NCBI RefSeq assembly: GCF_934295145.1
Contig: NZ_CAKRAS010000021.1
Location: forward strand, 1 to 46,934
Reading direction: 5' to 3'
DNA: 46,934 nt
Source of the DNA: an uncultured Eubacterium sp.
GTDB lineage: Bacteria > Bacillota > Clostridia > Lachnospirales > Lachnospiraceae
Every line of letters starts with the position of its first letter. Position 1 is the stretch's first letter. Of the stretch, positions 32,520-42,006 are shown one piece after another. The translations under genes and the position numbers were made by a program. The notes below the pieces were generated by a model, which had not been told where the DNA came from, did no database searches, and saw nothing but the letters and a program-made list of their open reading frames with translations.

Positions 32520-33701
32520 ATGGAAAAATTATTATTTACTTCTGAGTCAGTTACAGAGGGACATCCGGATAAAGTCTGCGATGCTGTATCTGATGCAATT
32601 CTGGATGCCTGCATGGCACAGGATCCGATGAGTCGTGTTGCCTGCGAGACAGCTGCTTGTACAGGTTTTGTATTAGTAACAGGTGAGATTACTACAAAAG
32701 CACAGCTTGATATCCCGTCTATCGTTCGTCAGACTGTAAACGAGATCGGTTACAATGATGCAAAGACAGGTTTCGATGGAAATACATGTGCAGTTATGGT
32801 TGCTCTGGATCAGCAGTCCGCTGATATCGCTATGGGTGTTGATAAAGCACTTGAGGCAAAAGAGGGCGCTCTGACAGATGATCTTGATACAGGTGCCGGT
32901 GATCAGGGTATGATGTTCGGTTACGCTACAAACGAGACACCGGAATTAATGCCGTACCCAATCTCCCTTGCACACAAAATGGCTCTTCAGCTTACAAAAG
33001 TTCGTAAAGATGGTACATTAAGCTACTTAAGACCAGACGGAAAAACTCAGGTTTCCGTAGAGTATGATGAGAACGGCGCTCCTAAGAGATTAGAGGCTGT
33101 AGTTCTTTCTACACAGCATGATGATGATGTTACTCAGGAGCAGATCCATGAGGATATCAAAAAATATGTATTTGATCCGATCCTTCCGGCAGAGCTGATC
33201 GATGATGAGACAAAATTCTTCATCAACCCGACAGGACGTTTCGTAATCGGTGGACCTCACGGTGATGCAGGTCTGACAGGACGTAAGATCATCGTTGATA
33301 CTTACGGTGGAATGGCTCGTCACGGTGGTGGAGCTTTCTCCGGAAAAGACTGCACAAAAGTAGACCGTTCTGCAGCTTATGCAGCACGTTACGTTGCAAA
33401 GAACATCGTTGCAGCAGGTCTGGCTGACAAATGCGAGATCCAGCTTTCTTATGCGATCGGTGTAGCACAGCCGACTTCTATCATGGTAGATACATTCGGA
33501 ACAGGAAAACTTTCTGATGAGAAACTGGTTGAGATCGTTCGTGAGAATTTCGATCTTCGTCCGGCTGGAATCATCAAAATGCTTGACTTAAGAAGACCGA
33601 TCTACAAAGCAACAGCTGCTTACGGACATTTCGGACGTACAGATGTAGATCTTCCTTGGGAAGCAACTGATAAAGTTGACGTATTAAAAAAATATCTGTA
33701 A
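32520..33701 (+). CDS. metK: S-adenosylmethionine synthase
   Basis: This 393-residue enzyme makes S-adenosylmethionine from methionine and ATP. Its start, FTSESVTEGHPDKVCDAVSD, carries the methionine/ATP-site GHPDK. GAGDQGMMFGYATNET near residue 121 is the first signature, and GGPHGDAGLTGRKIIVDTYG near residue 245 with GGGAFSGKDCTKVDRSAAY near 265 the second and the P-loop-like region. The length is typical. CGGAGGAT precedes the start. Codon choice looks strongly biased, as in gdhA, suggesting high expression. It is monocistronic. Confidence 0.97.
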   Translation: MEKLLFTSESVTEGHPDKVCDAVSDAILDACMAQDPMSRVACETAACTGFVLVTGEITTKAQLDIPSIVRQTVNEIGYNDAKTGFDGNTCAVMVALDQQSADIAMGVDKALEAKEGALTDDLDTGAGDQGMMFGYATNETPELMPYPISLAHKMALQLTKVRKDGTLSYLRPDGKTQVSVEYDENGAPKRLEAVVLSTQHDDDVTQEQIHEDIKKYVFDPILPAELIDDETKFFINPTGRFVIGGPHGDAGLTGRKIIVDTYGGMARHGGGAFSGKDCTKVDRSAAYAARYVAKNIVAAGLADKCEIQLSYAIGVAQPTSIMVDTFGTGKLSDEKLVEIVRENFDLRPAGIIKMLDLRRPIYKATAAYGHFGRTDVDLPWEATDKVDVLKKYL

Positions 33702-33730
33702 TATTAAAAACAGTTACATAAAACGCGTGA

Positions 33731-33770
33731 AAAACGTCGGATATTTGATAAAAATATCCGGCGTTTTTTT
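33731..33770. terminator. Bidirectional terminator between metK and the AraC-family gene
   Basis: ACGTCGGATATTT pairs with AAATATCCGGCGT over 13 positions (one G-U), flanked by A-run and T-run. The stop codon of the minus-strand regulator overlaps its T-run. Confidence 0.88.
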
Positions 33771-34635
33771 ATCTTGCCTGGCGTGGAGTAATGCCATATT
33801 TGTCTTTGAACTTCCGATTGAAATAAGAAGCATTTTCAAAACCGGATTTCTGTGCAATCTCCAGGATAGACAGATTTGTTGAAACCAGCAGATTTCTGGC
33901 ATGTGCCAGCCGGACATCATTCAGATAATGGATATAGCTGATGCCCATATGTGTCTTAAAAAATTTCATGAAGTGTGATTCACTGAAATAACAGGCAGAG
34001 GCAATCTGGCAAATGGAAATAGATTCTTCCAAGTGTTCATTTGTGAAAGTGATGATAAATTTCAACTTGTCCAGTGACCGTTGCTGTATGTTGGATAGTT
34101 CTTTTTTATCGTCCAGGGACAGAAGCTGGAACATGAACAGAAACAGAGAGCCTTTGAGTGCAAGTTGATATCCGGCAGGTTTTTTGCTGCATAACTGATC
34201 CATTGTCCGGATCAGATCATGAATTTTCGGATAGTAGGACAGACGTGGGTGAATGTGGACGACTGTCTGAATTTGCCCTGAGAACAATGGATACAGAAAT
34301 TTTTCAAAACAGACCTCGTGGTTATCGGAAGAAAGTAATTCCGGGCGAAAAATGATATTTTCATATTCCATTTTCTGACCAGAAATTTCCCTGATGGCAT
34401 GCAGGTGTTCCGGAAGAACAATAATGATATCTCCGGCTGTGACGTGATAGTGTGTCAGGTCTACAAGAACGGTGCCAGATCCCTTCTGAATGACGATAAG
34501 TTCTGCTTCTTCATGCCAGTGAACAGGTACTTCCGTAAAATCATCCGGTATCGTGCACAGATAAGTGTTATAAGGAAACTGATCTTCCGTATGACGTTTT
34601 TTTTCGTGGTATTGTTCTGGTTTTGGCTGTTTCAT
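33769..34635 (-). CDS. AraC-family regulator with N-terminal cupin
   Basis: This 288-residue transcription factor has an N-terminal cupin-type effector domain (about residues 20-110; VHWHEEAELIVIQKGSG is the core motif) and a C-terminal double helix-turn-helix (about 190-285). In the HTH, SICQIASACYFSESHFMKFFK is the first helix pair and SILEIAQKSGFENASYFNRKFK with GITPRQAR the second. Such proteins usually activate sugar-utilisation genes in response to a small molecule. It is divergent from the phosphorylase operon with about 200 bp between them, so it is a natural candidate regulator of that locus; this is inference. The start follows AAAGGAG. Confidence 0.88.
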   Translation of the reverse strand: MKQPKPEQYHEKKRHTEDQFPYNTYLCTIPDDFTEVPVHWHEEAELIVIQKGSGTVLVDLTHYHVTAGDIIIVLPEHLHAIREISGQKMEYENIIFRPELLSSDNHEVCFEKFLYPLFSGQIQTVVHIHPRLSYYPKIHDLIRTMDQLCSKKPAGYQLALKGSLFLFMFQLLSLDDKKELSNIQQRSLDKLKFIITFTNEHLEESISICQIASACYFSESHFMKFFKTHMGISYIHYLNDVRLAHARNLLVSTNLSILEIAQKSGFENASYFNRKFKDKYGITPRQAR

Positions 34636-34750
34636 GCTGGACTCCTTTCTGTTTTTGATAGAATTGTACTATAAAAGGATATTATGCTGCAAGAAAAAAA
34701 TAACGATGCCGTATAAAATATAAGCAGAAACACACGAACAGGAAAAAGTA

Positions 34751-34759
34751 TGATACAAT
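34751..34759 (+). promoter_or_regulatory. Candidate extended -10 for the phosphorylase operon
   Basis: TGATACAAT, a TG-extended -10 with TACAAT at 34754-34759. No good -35 is seen, which would fit an activator-dependent promoter. Confidence 0.35.
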
Positions 34760-34829
34760 GAATCAAACGGTTCCTGCGTATCAGATTCTTTTGAGAGCAC
34801 AGACTTTGAGGTCGGGAAGGAATTTTATT

Positions 34830-37088
34830 ATGAAGCTGGAAATGTTAGTATCGAAAAAATTAGGAAAAGCAATTTCAGAAAGCAGTAATCAGGAGATTTA
34901 CCAGGCACTGATGGCTGTTGTGCAGGATATGGCAGAGCAGAAGGAATCTAATGCAGGGAAAAAGAAAGTATATTATGTATCTGCAGAGTTTTTGATCGGA
35001 AAACTTTTGTCTAATAATATGATCAATCTCGGAATATATGAGGATGTCCGCAAAATGCTTGCTGCAAATGGAAAAGATATCTGTGAAATTGAGGAAATCG
35101 AGGCAGAGCCATCTCTTGGAAACGGAGGGCTTGGCCGACTGGCAGCCTGTTTTTTGGATTCGATTGCAACACTTGGTTACAATGGAGCCGGTATTGGACT
35201 GAATTATCATCTTGGATTATTTCAGCAGAAATTTGCGGATCATATGCAGAAAGAAACAAAAAATCCCTGGATGGATCGAAGTGGCTGGTTAAAACGTACG
35301 GATGTCAGCTTCCCGGTGTCTTTTGGAAATATGACATTACAGTCTGTCATGTACGAAATTCTGGTCACCGGATATGGTAACCGTACCAATAAATTACAAC
35401 TTTTTGATATAGATACTGTGGATGAGAGCATGGTACAGGATGGGATTTCTTTTGATAAAAAAGAAATTGCCAAAAATCTGACCTTATTCCTTTATCCGGA
35501 TGACAGTGATGAAGACGGTCGCAAGCTTCGTATTTATCAGCAGTATTTCATGGTAAGTAATGGCGCACAGCTGATTTTAAAAGAGTGTGAAGCACGGGGA
35601 TGTAACCTCTATGATTTGCCGGATTATGCAGTCATCCAGATCAATGATACACATCCGACGATGATCATCCCGGAGCTGATCCGTTTATTAATCGCCCGGG
35701 GACTTTCTGTGGATGATGCAATTGATGTGGTAAGCCGCACCTGTGCATATACCAATCATACCATTTTGGCGGAAGCATTGGAAAAGTGGCCACTGCATTA
35801 TCTGCAGGAAATCGTACCACAGCTGGTGCCAATTATTGAAATTTTAGATGATAAAGTACGGCGGAAATATGCGGATGAAAGTGTGGCTGTCATTGACCGT
35901 AACGACGTGGTTCATATGGCACACATCGATATTCATTACGGATTCAGCGTAAATGGCGTTGCAGCTTTACATACAGAAATCCTGAAAGAGACAGAACTTC
36001 ATAATTTTTATCAGCTTTATCCGGAAAAATTTAACAACAAGACAAACGGAATTACGTTTCGCCGCTGGCTGCTTCATTGTAATCCATTGCTTGTAGATCA
36101 GATCACGGAGTGGATTGGTGATGGATACAAAAAAGATGCAGCAGAGTTAAAGAAGTTGGAGAAATTTGTGGAGGATGAAGAGTCACTGCAGAATCTTCTG
36201 CAGATAAAAAAAGAAAATAAACATCAACTGGCAGAGTATCTGAAACGGACACAGGGCATAGAACTGAATGAAGATTCTGTGTTTGACATTCAGATTAAAC
36301 GGCTTCATGAGTATAAACGACAGCAGATGAACGCATTGTATGTGATTTATAAATATCTGGAAATAAAAAGCGGAAAATTACCAAAGACTCCGATCACGGT
36401 GATTTTTGGCGCAAAAGCGGCACCGGCTTATGTGATCGCCAAAGATATCATTCATCTGATCCTCTGCCTGCAGGAACTGATCAATCAGGATCCGGAAGTA
36501 AGTCCGTATCTGAATGTGGTCATGGTAGAAAATTATAACGTTACATTAGCAGAAAAACTAATCCCGGCATGTGATATTTCGGAACAGATTTCACTTGCAT
36601 CCAAAGAGGCAAGCGGAACCGGAAATATGAAATTTATGTTGAACGGAGCAGTGACACTTGGAACAGAAGATGGTGCAAATGTGGAAATCCATCAGTTTGT
36701 CGGAGATGACAATATCTATATCTTTGGTGCAAAGAGTGATGAAGTAATTGCACATTATGAAAAAAGTGATTACAGACCATCCGATTATTATACAAAAAAT
36801 CCGTTGATCCAAAAGGCTGTGGAATTTATCACTGGTCCACAGATGATGGAGATTGGAAAGAAAGAAAATTTGGAGCGTTTAAGCAGTGAACTGAAAAATA
36901 AAGACTGGTTTATGACATTCCTGGATCTGGAAGATTATATCCGAACAAAAGAACGGGCACTGGAAGATTATACAGACCGCAAAACATGGGCAAAGAAAAT
37001 GCTGGTGAATATCAGTAATGCAGGGTTCTTTTCTTCTGACCGTACCATCCGGGAATATAATCAGGATATATGGAAATTGGGGGAGTAA
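34830..37088 (+). CDS. glgP: Alpha-glucan (glycogen/maltodextrin) phosphorylase
   Basis: This 752-residue enzyme releases glucose-1-phosphate from alpha-1,4-glucans using phosphate and PLP. Signatures are EAEPSLGNGGLGRLAACFLD near residue 90, VIQINDTHPTMIIPELIR near 270 and NGITFRRWLLHCNP near 410. The PLP-site region EASGTGNMKFMLNGAVTLGT has the cofactor lysine at about residue 601, and EDGANVEIHQFVGDDNIYIFG follows. It is somewhat shorter than the 800-residue enzymes. Upstream in-frame codons to 34758 are possible, but AAGGAATTTT before the ATG at 34830 fits better. It ends 3 bp before the response regulator gene, so they are one operon. Whether it acts on stored glycogen or imported maltodextrin cannot be told from sequence. 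Confidence 0.94.
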   Translation: MKLEMLVSKKLGKAISESSNQEIYQALMAVVQDMAEQKESNAGKKKVYYVSAEFLIGKLLSNNMINLGIYEDVRKMLAANGKDICEIEEIEAEPSLGNGGLGRLAACFLDSIATLGYNGAGIGLNYHLGLFQQKFADHMQKETKNPWMDRSGWLKRTDVSFPVSFGNMTLQSVMYEILVTGYGNRTNKLQLFDIDTVDESMVQDGISFDKKEIAKNLTLFLYPDDSDEDGRKLRIYQQYFMVSNGAQLILKECEARGCNLYDLPDYAVIQINDTHPTMIIPELIRLLIARGLSVDDAIDVVSRTCAYTNHTILAEALEKWPLHYLQEIVPQLVPIIEILDDKVRRKYADESVAVIDRNDVVHMAHIDIHYGFSVNGVAALHTEILKETELHNFYQLYPEKFNNKTNGITFRRWLLHCNPLLVDQITEWIGDGYKKDAAELKKLEKFVEDEESLQNLLQIKKENKHQLAEYLKRTQGIELNEDSVFDIQIKRLHEYKRQQMNALYVIYKYLEIKSGKLPKTPITVIFGAKAAPAYVIAKDIIHLILCLQELINQDPEVSPYLNVVMVENYNVTLAEKLIPACDISEQISLASKEASGTGNMKFMLNGAVTLGTEDGANVEIHQFVGDDNIYIFGAKSDEVIAHYEKSDYRPSDYYTKNPLIQKAVEFITGPQMMEIGKKENLERLSSELKNKDWFMTFLDLEDYIRTKERALEDYTDRKTWAKKMLVNISNAGFFSSDRTIREYNQDIWKLGE

Positions 37089-37091
37089 TGT

Positions 37092-38624
37092 ATGCTGACA
37101 ATTCTGGTAGTAGATGATGAAAAACTGGAGCGAAAGGGAATTCGTTTTCTGCTGAACCGGCGCAGTGAAGAGATGGAGATTTTGGAGGCCGCCAATGGAA
37201 AGGCGGCCTGCGAAATTTTGCAGCGTCGGACAGTGGATATTATGCTGACTGATATAAAAATGCCATTTATGGATGGTATTGAGCTGGTTTCTGTGGCTCA
37301 CAAATTACAGCCGGATCTGGAAATGGTAATTTTTTCCGGATATGGTGAGTTTGAATATGCGAAAAAGGCAATGGCTTCCGGCGTTTCAAACTATGTGCTC
37401 AAGCCGGTGGATCCTGCCGAGTTCGAAAACACGCTGAATCATCTGGTAGAGAAAATTACTGAGCGGAGAAATGAAGCACAGCGCAGTCAGTGGAATCAGG
37501 ATTCTCTGGAAAATTATTTTCTTTTCAGATACCTTTGTCAGGGAAATGACGATCTGTTAAATAAAATCAGTGGAAAGATCAATATTGACCGTTGGAATCA
37601 GATCAGAGGTTTGTTTTTAATTGAGAGTGAAGACAACTTTTTTGAAGAATCAGAAGAAGTTTTTATTCAAAAACTGACAGAATATAGCAAGCAGAAATTA
37701 TCTTTTTTAAATCTGGCACAGAATCAGGAACTCTGTGTCCTTTTTGGCGTATGTGAGCAGAAAGTTTTTGCAACAGATTTAGCGGAATGGATGAATCACG
37801 CGTTTGGGAATCGTTTTTATGTGGCAGTCGGTCAGCCGGTTACGGATCGAAGGGAACTGCCGGATCGTTTTCAGATGCTTGAAAGTCTGATAGAAAATAA
37901 ATTTTATCAGAAGGAAACAAGAGTATTTATGCCGGATCATGTATCAGAAGATACCGGGAGTGAGCAGTTCCTGGATGAAACGATTAACCGGATGATCGAA
38001 AATATCCGAATGGATGATATGACTCATCTGTGGGAACATTTTCGTATTTTGAAAAATGGTATGGGAGAGCTGAGCAGCTATTCGCAGATTTATACGAGAT
38101 TTTTGTTTTCCAATCTGGTAAAAGAATTTTTTACGCATCAGCATCAGGACAGAAAAAAACTGGAAACAGCGGTTCAGAAGGTATACGAAATGCAGTCTGT
38201 GCAGGATGTGATAAATCTTGTGGAAACACTCATCCAGAATATGGAAGAACGTCTGGCAGCCAACAATGATGGTGCCAGAAATGAAGTTGCACAGGCAAAA
38301 AGTTATATTTATGAACATTACAGTGAGGATATCAGTGTGGAAAAATTATCCGAACTGGTGTATTTGTCACCGGGATATTTCAGTTATATATTTAAGAAAG
38401 AAACCGGGGATACGGTGAGTCGTTTTATTCGGAATTACCGGATGGAGCAGGCAAAAAAACTGCTTTCCGATACCTCTATGAAGATTGTGCAGATATGTAA
38501 AGAAACTGGTTTTTCAAATGTATCTTATTTTTGTAAAAATTTCCGTGAGTATTGTGGATGTAGTCCAGAACAGTATCGAAAGGGTGGAATGACAGATGCG
38601 CAGACTGAAACAGTTCTTTCATAA
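37092..38624 (+). CDS. YesN-like response regulator with AraC-type DNA-binding domain
   Basis: This 510-residue regulator has an N-terminal receiver domain (residues 1-120; D8, D9 and the phospho-acceptor Asp54 in MLTDIKMP, with Lys105 in YVLKPVDP). A variable middle section follows (about 130-395). The C-terminal AraC/XylS double HTH is at about 405-505, with ISVEKLSELVYLSPGYFSYIFKK and MKIVQICKETGFSNVSYFCKNFR. This is the YesN class, usually paired with a YesM-type kinase to control sugar ABC transporters. It follows the phosphorylase gene by 3 bp and overlaps the kinase gene by 29 bp. It probably activates the downstream transporter operon. Confidence 0.9.
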   Translation: MLTILVVDDEKLERKGIRFLLNRRSEEMEILEAANGKAACEILQRRTVDIMLTDIKMPFMDGIELVSVAHKLQPDLEMVIFSGYGEFEYAKKAMASGVSNYVLKPVDPAEFENTLNHLVEKITERRNEAQRSQWNQDSLENYFLFRYLCQGNDDLLNKISGKINIDRWNQIRGLFLIESEDNFFEESEEVFIQKLTEYSKQKLSFLNLAQNQELCVLFGVCEQKVFATDLAEWMNHAFGNRFYVAVGQPVTDRRELPDRFQMLESLIENKFYQKETRVFMPDHVSEDTGSEQFLDETINRMIENIRMDDMTHLWEHFRILKNGMGELSSYSQIYTRFLFSNLVKEFFTHQHQDRKKLETAVQKVYEMQSVQDVINLVETLIQNMEERLAANNDGARNEVAQAKSYIYEHYSEDISVEKLSELVYLSPGYFSYIFKKETGDTVSRFIRNYRMEQAKKLLSDTSMKIVQICKETGFSNVSYFCKNFREYCGCSPEQYRKGGMTDAQTETVLS

Positions 38625-40290
38625 ACTATCCATTCGAAAAAAGATGCTGACAATCCTGTGTCTTGTCGGCATGGTTCCGGTTTTTGTATTGGGCATTTCA
38701 CTTGGATTCAATTCCTATCGCACAGTGCTCAAGTACAGGGAAAAAGATATGACGAATACATTGCAGCAGGCCTGTGGGATTGTAGATTATCAGATGTATA
38801 CCTGCCAGCAGATGATGAATTATTTCGTATACAACCAGGATGTCATCAATTTTCTGGAGTGTGATCCGACAAAGAAGACACAGCGTTATGAACTCTATCA
38901 GGAAGTATCAAATACCATCGGTGCGTTGAAGTATCAGAATCTGATCATGGAATCTGTTACCATCTATTCCGAGGGCATTCAGCAGTCTTTCGGAAATGAA
39001 ACGCATCCGCTGGAGGATCTGTATGAAGAGTCCTGGTATCGAGATGAAATCAGGGATAAGGAATGGGTATTTGATGAAAGTACATTAGACCTGATTTCAA
39101 TATACAAAATTCCAAGTTATTCCGGAATTGAAAGTTATGTGGCAGTACGCACGGATATTCCGACATTATTTGAATCGTTAAACCAGCTTGCAGTGGATCA
39201 GTATGGTGTTCATGTGCAGACGCAGAACGATGAAATATGGAATTTTTCCGGGAAAAAATGTACAGATAAAAATGGAATATATGTAAGTTTTACAGAGAAT
39301 AAAAAGGATTATTTATGGGTACAGCAGGATCTGAATCAGATGGATGCGACAGTTACTTATTTTCAAAAGAAATCCAACTTAAGTCCATTTTCCGGAAGAG
39401 CGTTTCTTATGATCGCTGTGCAGGTAGGAGCCTGTCTGGTCTGCATTATTCTGCTGGGAAGAAGATTTGCAAAATATTTATCCAGACCATTAGAAGAACT
39501 GACAGAAGAAATCCAGTCTATGGATGAAACAAACATTCAGGCAACACTTCACAGCAACCGTGAGGACGAGGTAGGAATCCTGATCAACAGTTATAACCAT
39601 ATGATGCAGCGGATCCAGGAACTGATCTGGGAAAACTATGAAACGCAGATTGCCCGGAAAGAATTTGAAATGAAAGCACTGCAGGCTCAGATCAATCCGC
39701 ATTTTTTGTATAATTCCCTGTCGATGATCAACTGGAAGGCAATTGAGGCCGGAGAAGAGGAAATCAGTCAGGTGACGCTTGCGCTTTCTGCATTTTACCG
39801 GACAACTTTAAATAAAGGAAGAACATGGATCAGCCTGCGGCTGGCACTTCAGAACATTCAGGCTTATGTACAGCTGCAACTCTGGATGCATGATAATGAT
39901 TTTAAAGTGCATTATGATGTAGATGAAAAATTGCTGGATTATGAACTTCCGTCACTTATTTTCCAGCCATTTGTAGAAAATGCGTTAGAGCATGGCCTTG
40001 ATATTAAGGAGGATCCGGATCATCAGATCTGGTTCCGTATCTGGGAGGAGACAGGTTCCGGGGTGATTTATGTCAGCATCCGTGACAATGGCGTTGGGAT
40101 GGATGCAGATACGCTTGCACATGTTCTGGAATATCATGCTTTGGGATATGGTGTCAAAAACGTAAACGACAGAATGAAACTGAGCTTCGGGGAAGCTTAT
40201 AGCATTCAGATCAAAAGCGAACTTGGAAAAGGTACTGAGGTGTTATTGCATTTTCCAAAGGTACAGAAGGGAGAGGACAATGAGTCATAG
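38596..40290 (+). CDS. YesM-like sensor histidine kinase
   Basis: This 564-residue membrane kinase has TM1 (about residues 18-38), a large extracytoplasmic sensor (about 40-265), TM2 (about 268-290) and a HAMP domain (about 293-345). The His_kinase box QAQINPHFLYNSLSMINW follows, with phospho-acceptor His369. The ATPase domain has FVENALEHG near 460, DNGVGMD near 498 and GYGVKNVNDRM near 520. This is the 5TM-independent YesM/LytS-like histidine kinase family. The start lies inside the regulator gene with its own AGGGTGG site. It overlaps the next gene by 11 bp, so the three products are probably made in a coupled way. Confidence 0.92.
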   Translation: MRRLKQFFHKLSIRKKMLTILCLVGMVPVFVLGISLGFNSYRTVLKYREKDMTNTLQQACGIVDYQMYTCQQMMNYFVYNQDVINFLECDPTKKTQRYELYQEVSNTIGALKYQNLIMESVTIYSEGIQQSFGNETHPLEDLYEESWYRDEIRDKEWVFDESTLDLISIYKIPSYSGIESYVAVRTDIPTLFESLNQLAVDQYGVHVQTQNDEIWNFSGKKCTDKNGIYVSFTENKKDYLWVQQDLNQMDATVTYFQKKSNLSPFSGRAFLMIAVQVGACLVCIILLGRRFAKYLSRPLEELTEEIQSMDETNIQATLHSNREDEVGILINSYNHMMQRIQELIWENYETQIARKEFEMKALQAQINPHFLYNSLSMINWKAIEAGEEEISQVTLALSAFYRTTLNKGRTWISLRLALQNIQAYVQLQLWMHDNDFKVHYDVDEKLLDYELPSLIFQPFVENALEHGLDIKEDPDHQIWFRIWEETGSGVIYVSIRDNGVGMDADTLAHVLEYHALGYGVKNVNDRMKLSFGEAYSIQIKSELGKGTEVLLHFPKVQKGEDNES

Positions 40291-41923
40291 CAAAAGAAGA
40301 GCACAGGCTATTGTTATCGGAATGATGTGTGTACTTCTCGGTGTGGCATCATTTGAAATTAACCGTGATGTGGCAAAACAGAAAGCGGAGGAAAAGGTAG
40401 CCAGATCCTGGGAGAAAGCGGAGAAATCACCACTGATACCCTATCCGGAGACAGTGACCTATACACTGGCTAAAATGACTGCTTCCGGTAATTCCGGTAT
40501 GCCGGATGGCGATACTTATGAGGACAATGCTTATACACGATATTTGAAAAAAACACTTAATGTACAAAATGAAGACGTCATGGAAGTATCAGGGGATGAA
40601 AATTATTATCTGTATATCCAGCGGATGATTGCTGAAAATACTCTGCCGGATGTGATGCTGGTATCTGGTCCGGAGGACGTAGAAAAACTGGCAGAGTATG
40701 GCATGATTGAAGATTTATCAGATGCTTATCAGGAGGCAACTTCCAGTATGATCAAATCCATGTACAGCAGTTATGGAAAAGAATTACTGGAATCTGTGAC
40801 CATTGATGGAAAATTGATGGCACTTCCTTCCACGCAGGTTTATTATGGATGCAACCTCTTCTGGGTGAGGGAAGACTGGAGAAAAGCGCTTGGACTTCCG
40901 GAACCTTCGACGCTTGCTGATGTGGAGCAGATTATACAGGCATTTCGGGAAAATGATCCGGGAGGACATGGAAATATCGGATTGCCATGTATGGCAACAC
41001 TGTATGGGGACGGTTCTTCGAATTTTTCTGTGGATCCTGTTTTTTCCGTATTTCATGCCTATCCGGGAATATGGCTGCAGGATAGTGATGACGGTTATGT
41101 CTATGGATCATTAACGGAAGAGACACGGCAGGCACTGGAATATCTTCATGGATGGTATGAAAATGGTATTCTGGATCAGGATTATATGATGCGGACAACG
41201 GGAGAAATCGGAGAACTGATACGTGATAACCGCTGTGGAGCCTTTTTTGGCTGGTGGTGGGCACCGAATAATCCGCTGATAGAAGCGGTGGAGGCAAATC
41301 CGGAGGCAGAGTGGAAACCATATGTGATCACGGATGAGCATGGTGAAGTTCATTCTTACATATATGGAAAAACATCTCCCTGTATTGTGGTGCGAAAAGG
41401 ATATGAGCATCCGGAGATCGTCATGAAGATTATGACCGCACTTTTTGACAATGCGCGATACCGTCACGATGGAAGTGAAGAAATTGATCTGTACCAGAAA
41501 CGCGGGGTGGACACCACGGCACGTCCTCTTGTGGCAAACTGTGATTTCAGCAATGCTGTGTTTACAACGACAGATCATATCTGGCTGGCCTTGCATTATC
41601 CGCGTCAGACAGATTCTATGAATTCCCTGGAATCCGCTTATTATGACAGCTGTCGCAGATTCCTTGATGGAGACAGGGATCCTGTTTACTGGGCTGCTTA
41701 TGCCTCACGAATCCAGGCAGTACGGCTGATTGAAGATGCAGATGTGTCTTATGTCAATAAAGACTATGTACCGTATTCGCATCGGGAGTTACCACAGGAT
41801 ATGACAGATATGGAGACACTGGCTTTTATGAAGATTATTACAGGAGAAGAACCAGTATCTTATTTTGATATTTTTACAGAATCGTGGAAAAAGAACATGA
41901 TTCTTGAAAATCTTTTGTATTAA
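40280..41923 (+). CDS. Membrane-anchored extracellular solute-binding protein (family 1, LplA-like)
   Basis: This 547-residue protein resembles family-1 sugar-binding proteins: DVMLVSGPEDVEKLAEYGMI near residue 130, YYGCNLFWVREDWRKALGLP near 190, LQDSDDGYVYGSLTEETRQA near 275 and the GAFFGWWWAP segment near 325. The N-terminus has one hydrophobic segment (about residues 8-24) but no lipobox cysteine at the usual place, so it is probably held by an uncleaved helix instead of a lipid. The start is the ATG after AAGGGAGAGGA; a longer frame begins inside the kinase gene. Being coupled to the kinase, and followed by a separate lipoprotein binding protein, it may serve sensing more than transport. 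This is inference. Confidence 0.8.
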   Translation: MSHSKRRAQAIVIGMMCVLLGVASFEINRDVAKQKAEEKVARSWEKAEKSPLIPYPETVTYTLAKMTASGNSGMPDGDTYEDNAYTRYLKKTLNVQNEDVMEVSGDENYYLYIQRMIAENTLPDVMLVSGPEDVEKLAEYGMIEDLSDAYQEATSSMIKSMYSSYGKELLESVTIDGKLMALPSTQVYYGCNLFWVREDWRKALGLPEPSTLADVEQIIQAFRENDPGGHGNIGLPCMATLYGDGSSNFSVDPVFSVFHAYPGIWLQDSDDGYVYGSLTEETRQALEYLHGWYENGILDQDYMMRTTGEIGELIRDNRCGAFFGWWWAPNNPLIEAVEANPEAEWKPYVITDEHGEVHSYIYGKTSPCIVVRKGYEHPEIVMKIMTALFDNARYRHDGSEEIDLYQKRGVDTTARPLVANCDFSNAVFTTTDHIWLALHYPRQTDSMNSLESAYYDSCRRFLDGDRDPVYWAAYASRIQAVRLIEDADVSYVNKDYVPYSHRELPQDMTDMETLAFMKIITGEEPVSYFDIFTESWKKNMILENLLY

Positions 41924-41951
41924 AAAGGACTCTCTTTCTATAAAATTATAA

Positions 41952-41977
41952 GTATCAAAGAGGTACGCACTTGATAC
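41952..41977. promoter_or_regulatory. GTATCAA-N12-TTGATAC dyad before the binding-protein gene
   Basis: The 7-bp arms GTATCAA (41952-41958) and TTGATAC (41971-41977) lie 30 bp upstream of the ATG, directly before a -10-like GATAAT (41978-41983). No matching -35 is present. It may be an operator or a leader hairpin. Confidence 0.4.
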
Positions 41978-42006
41978 GATAATGAAAAGGAAAGAGGGTA
42001 TTTTTT

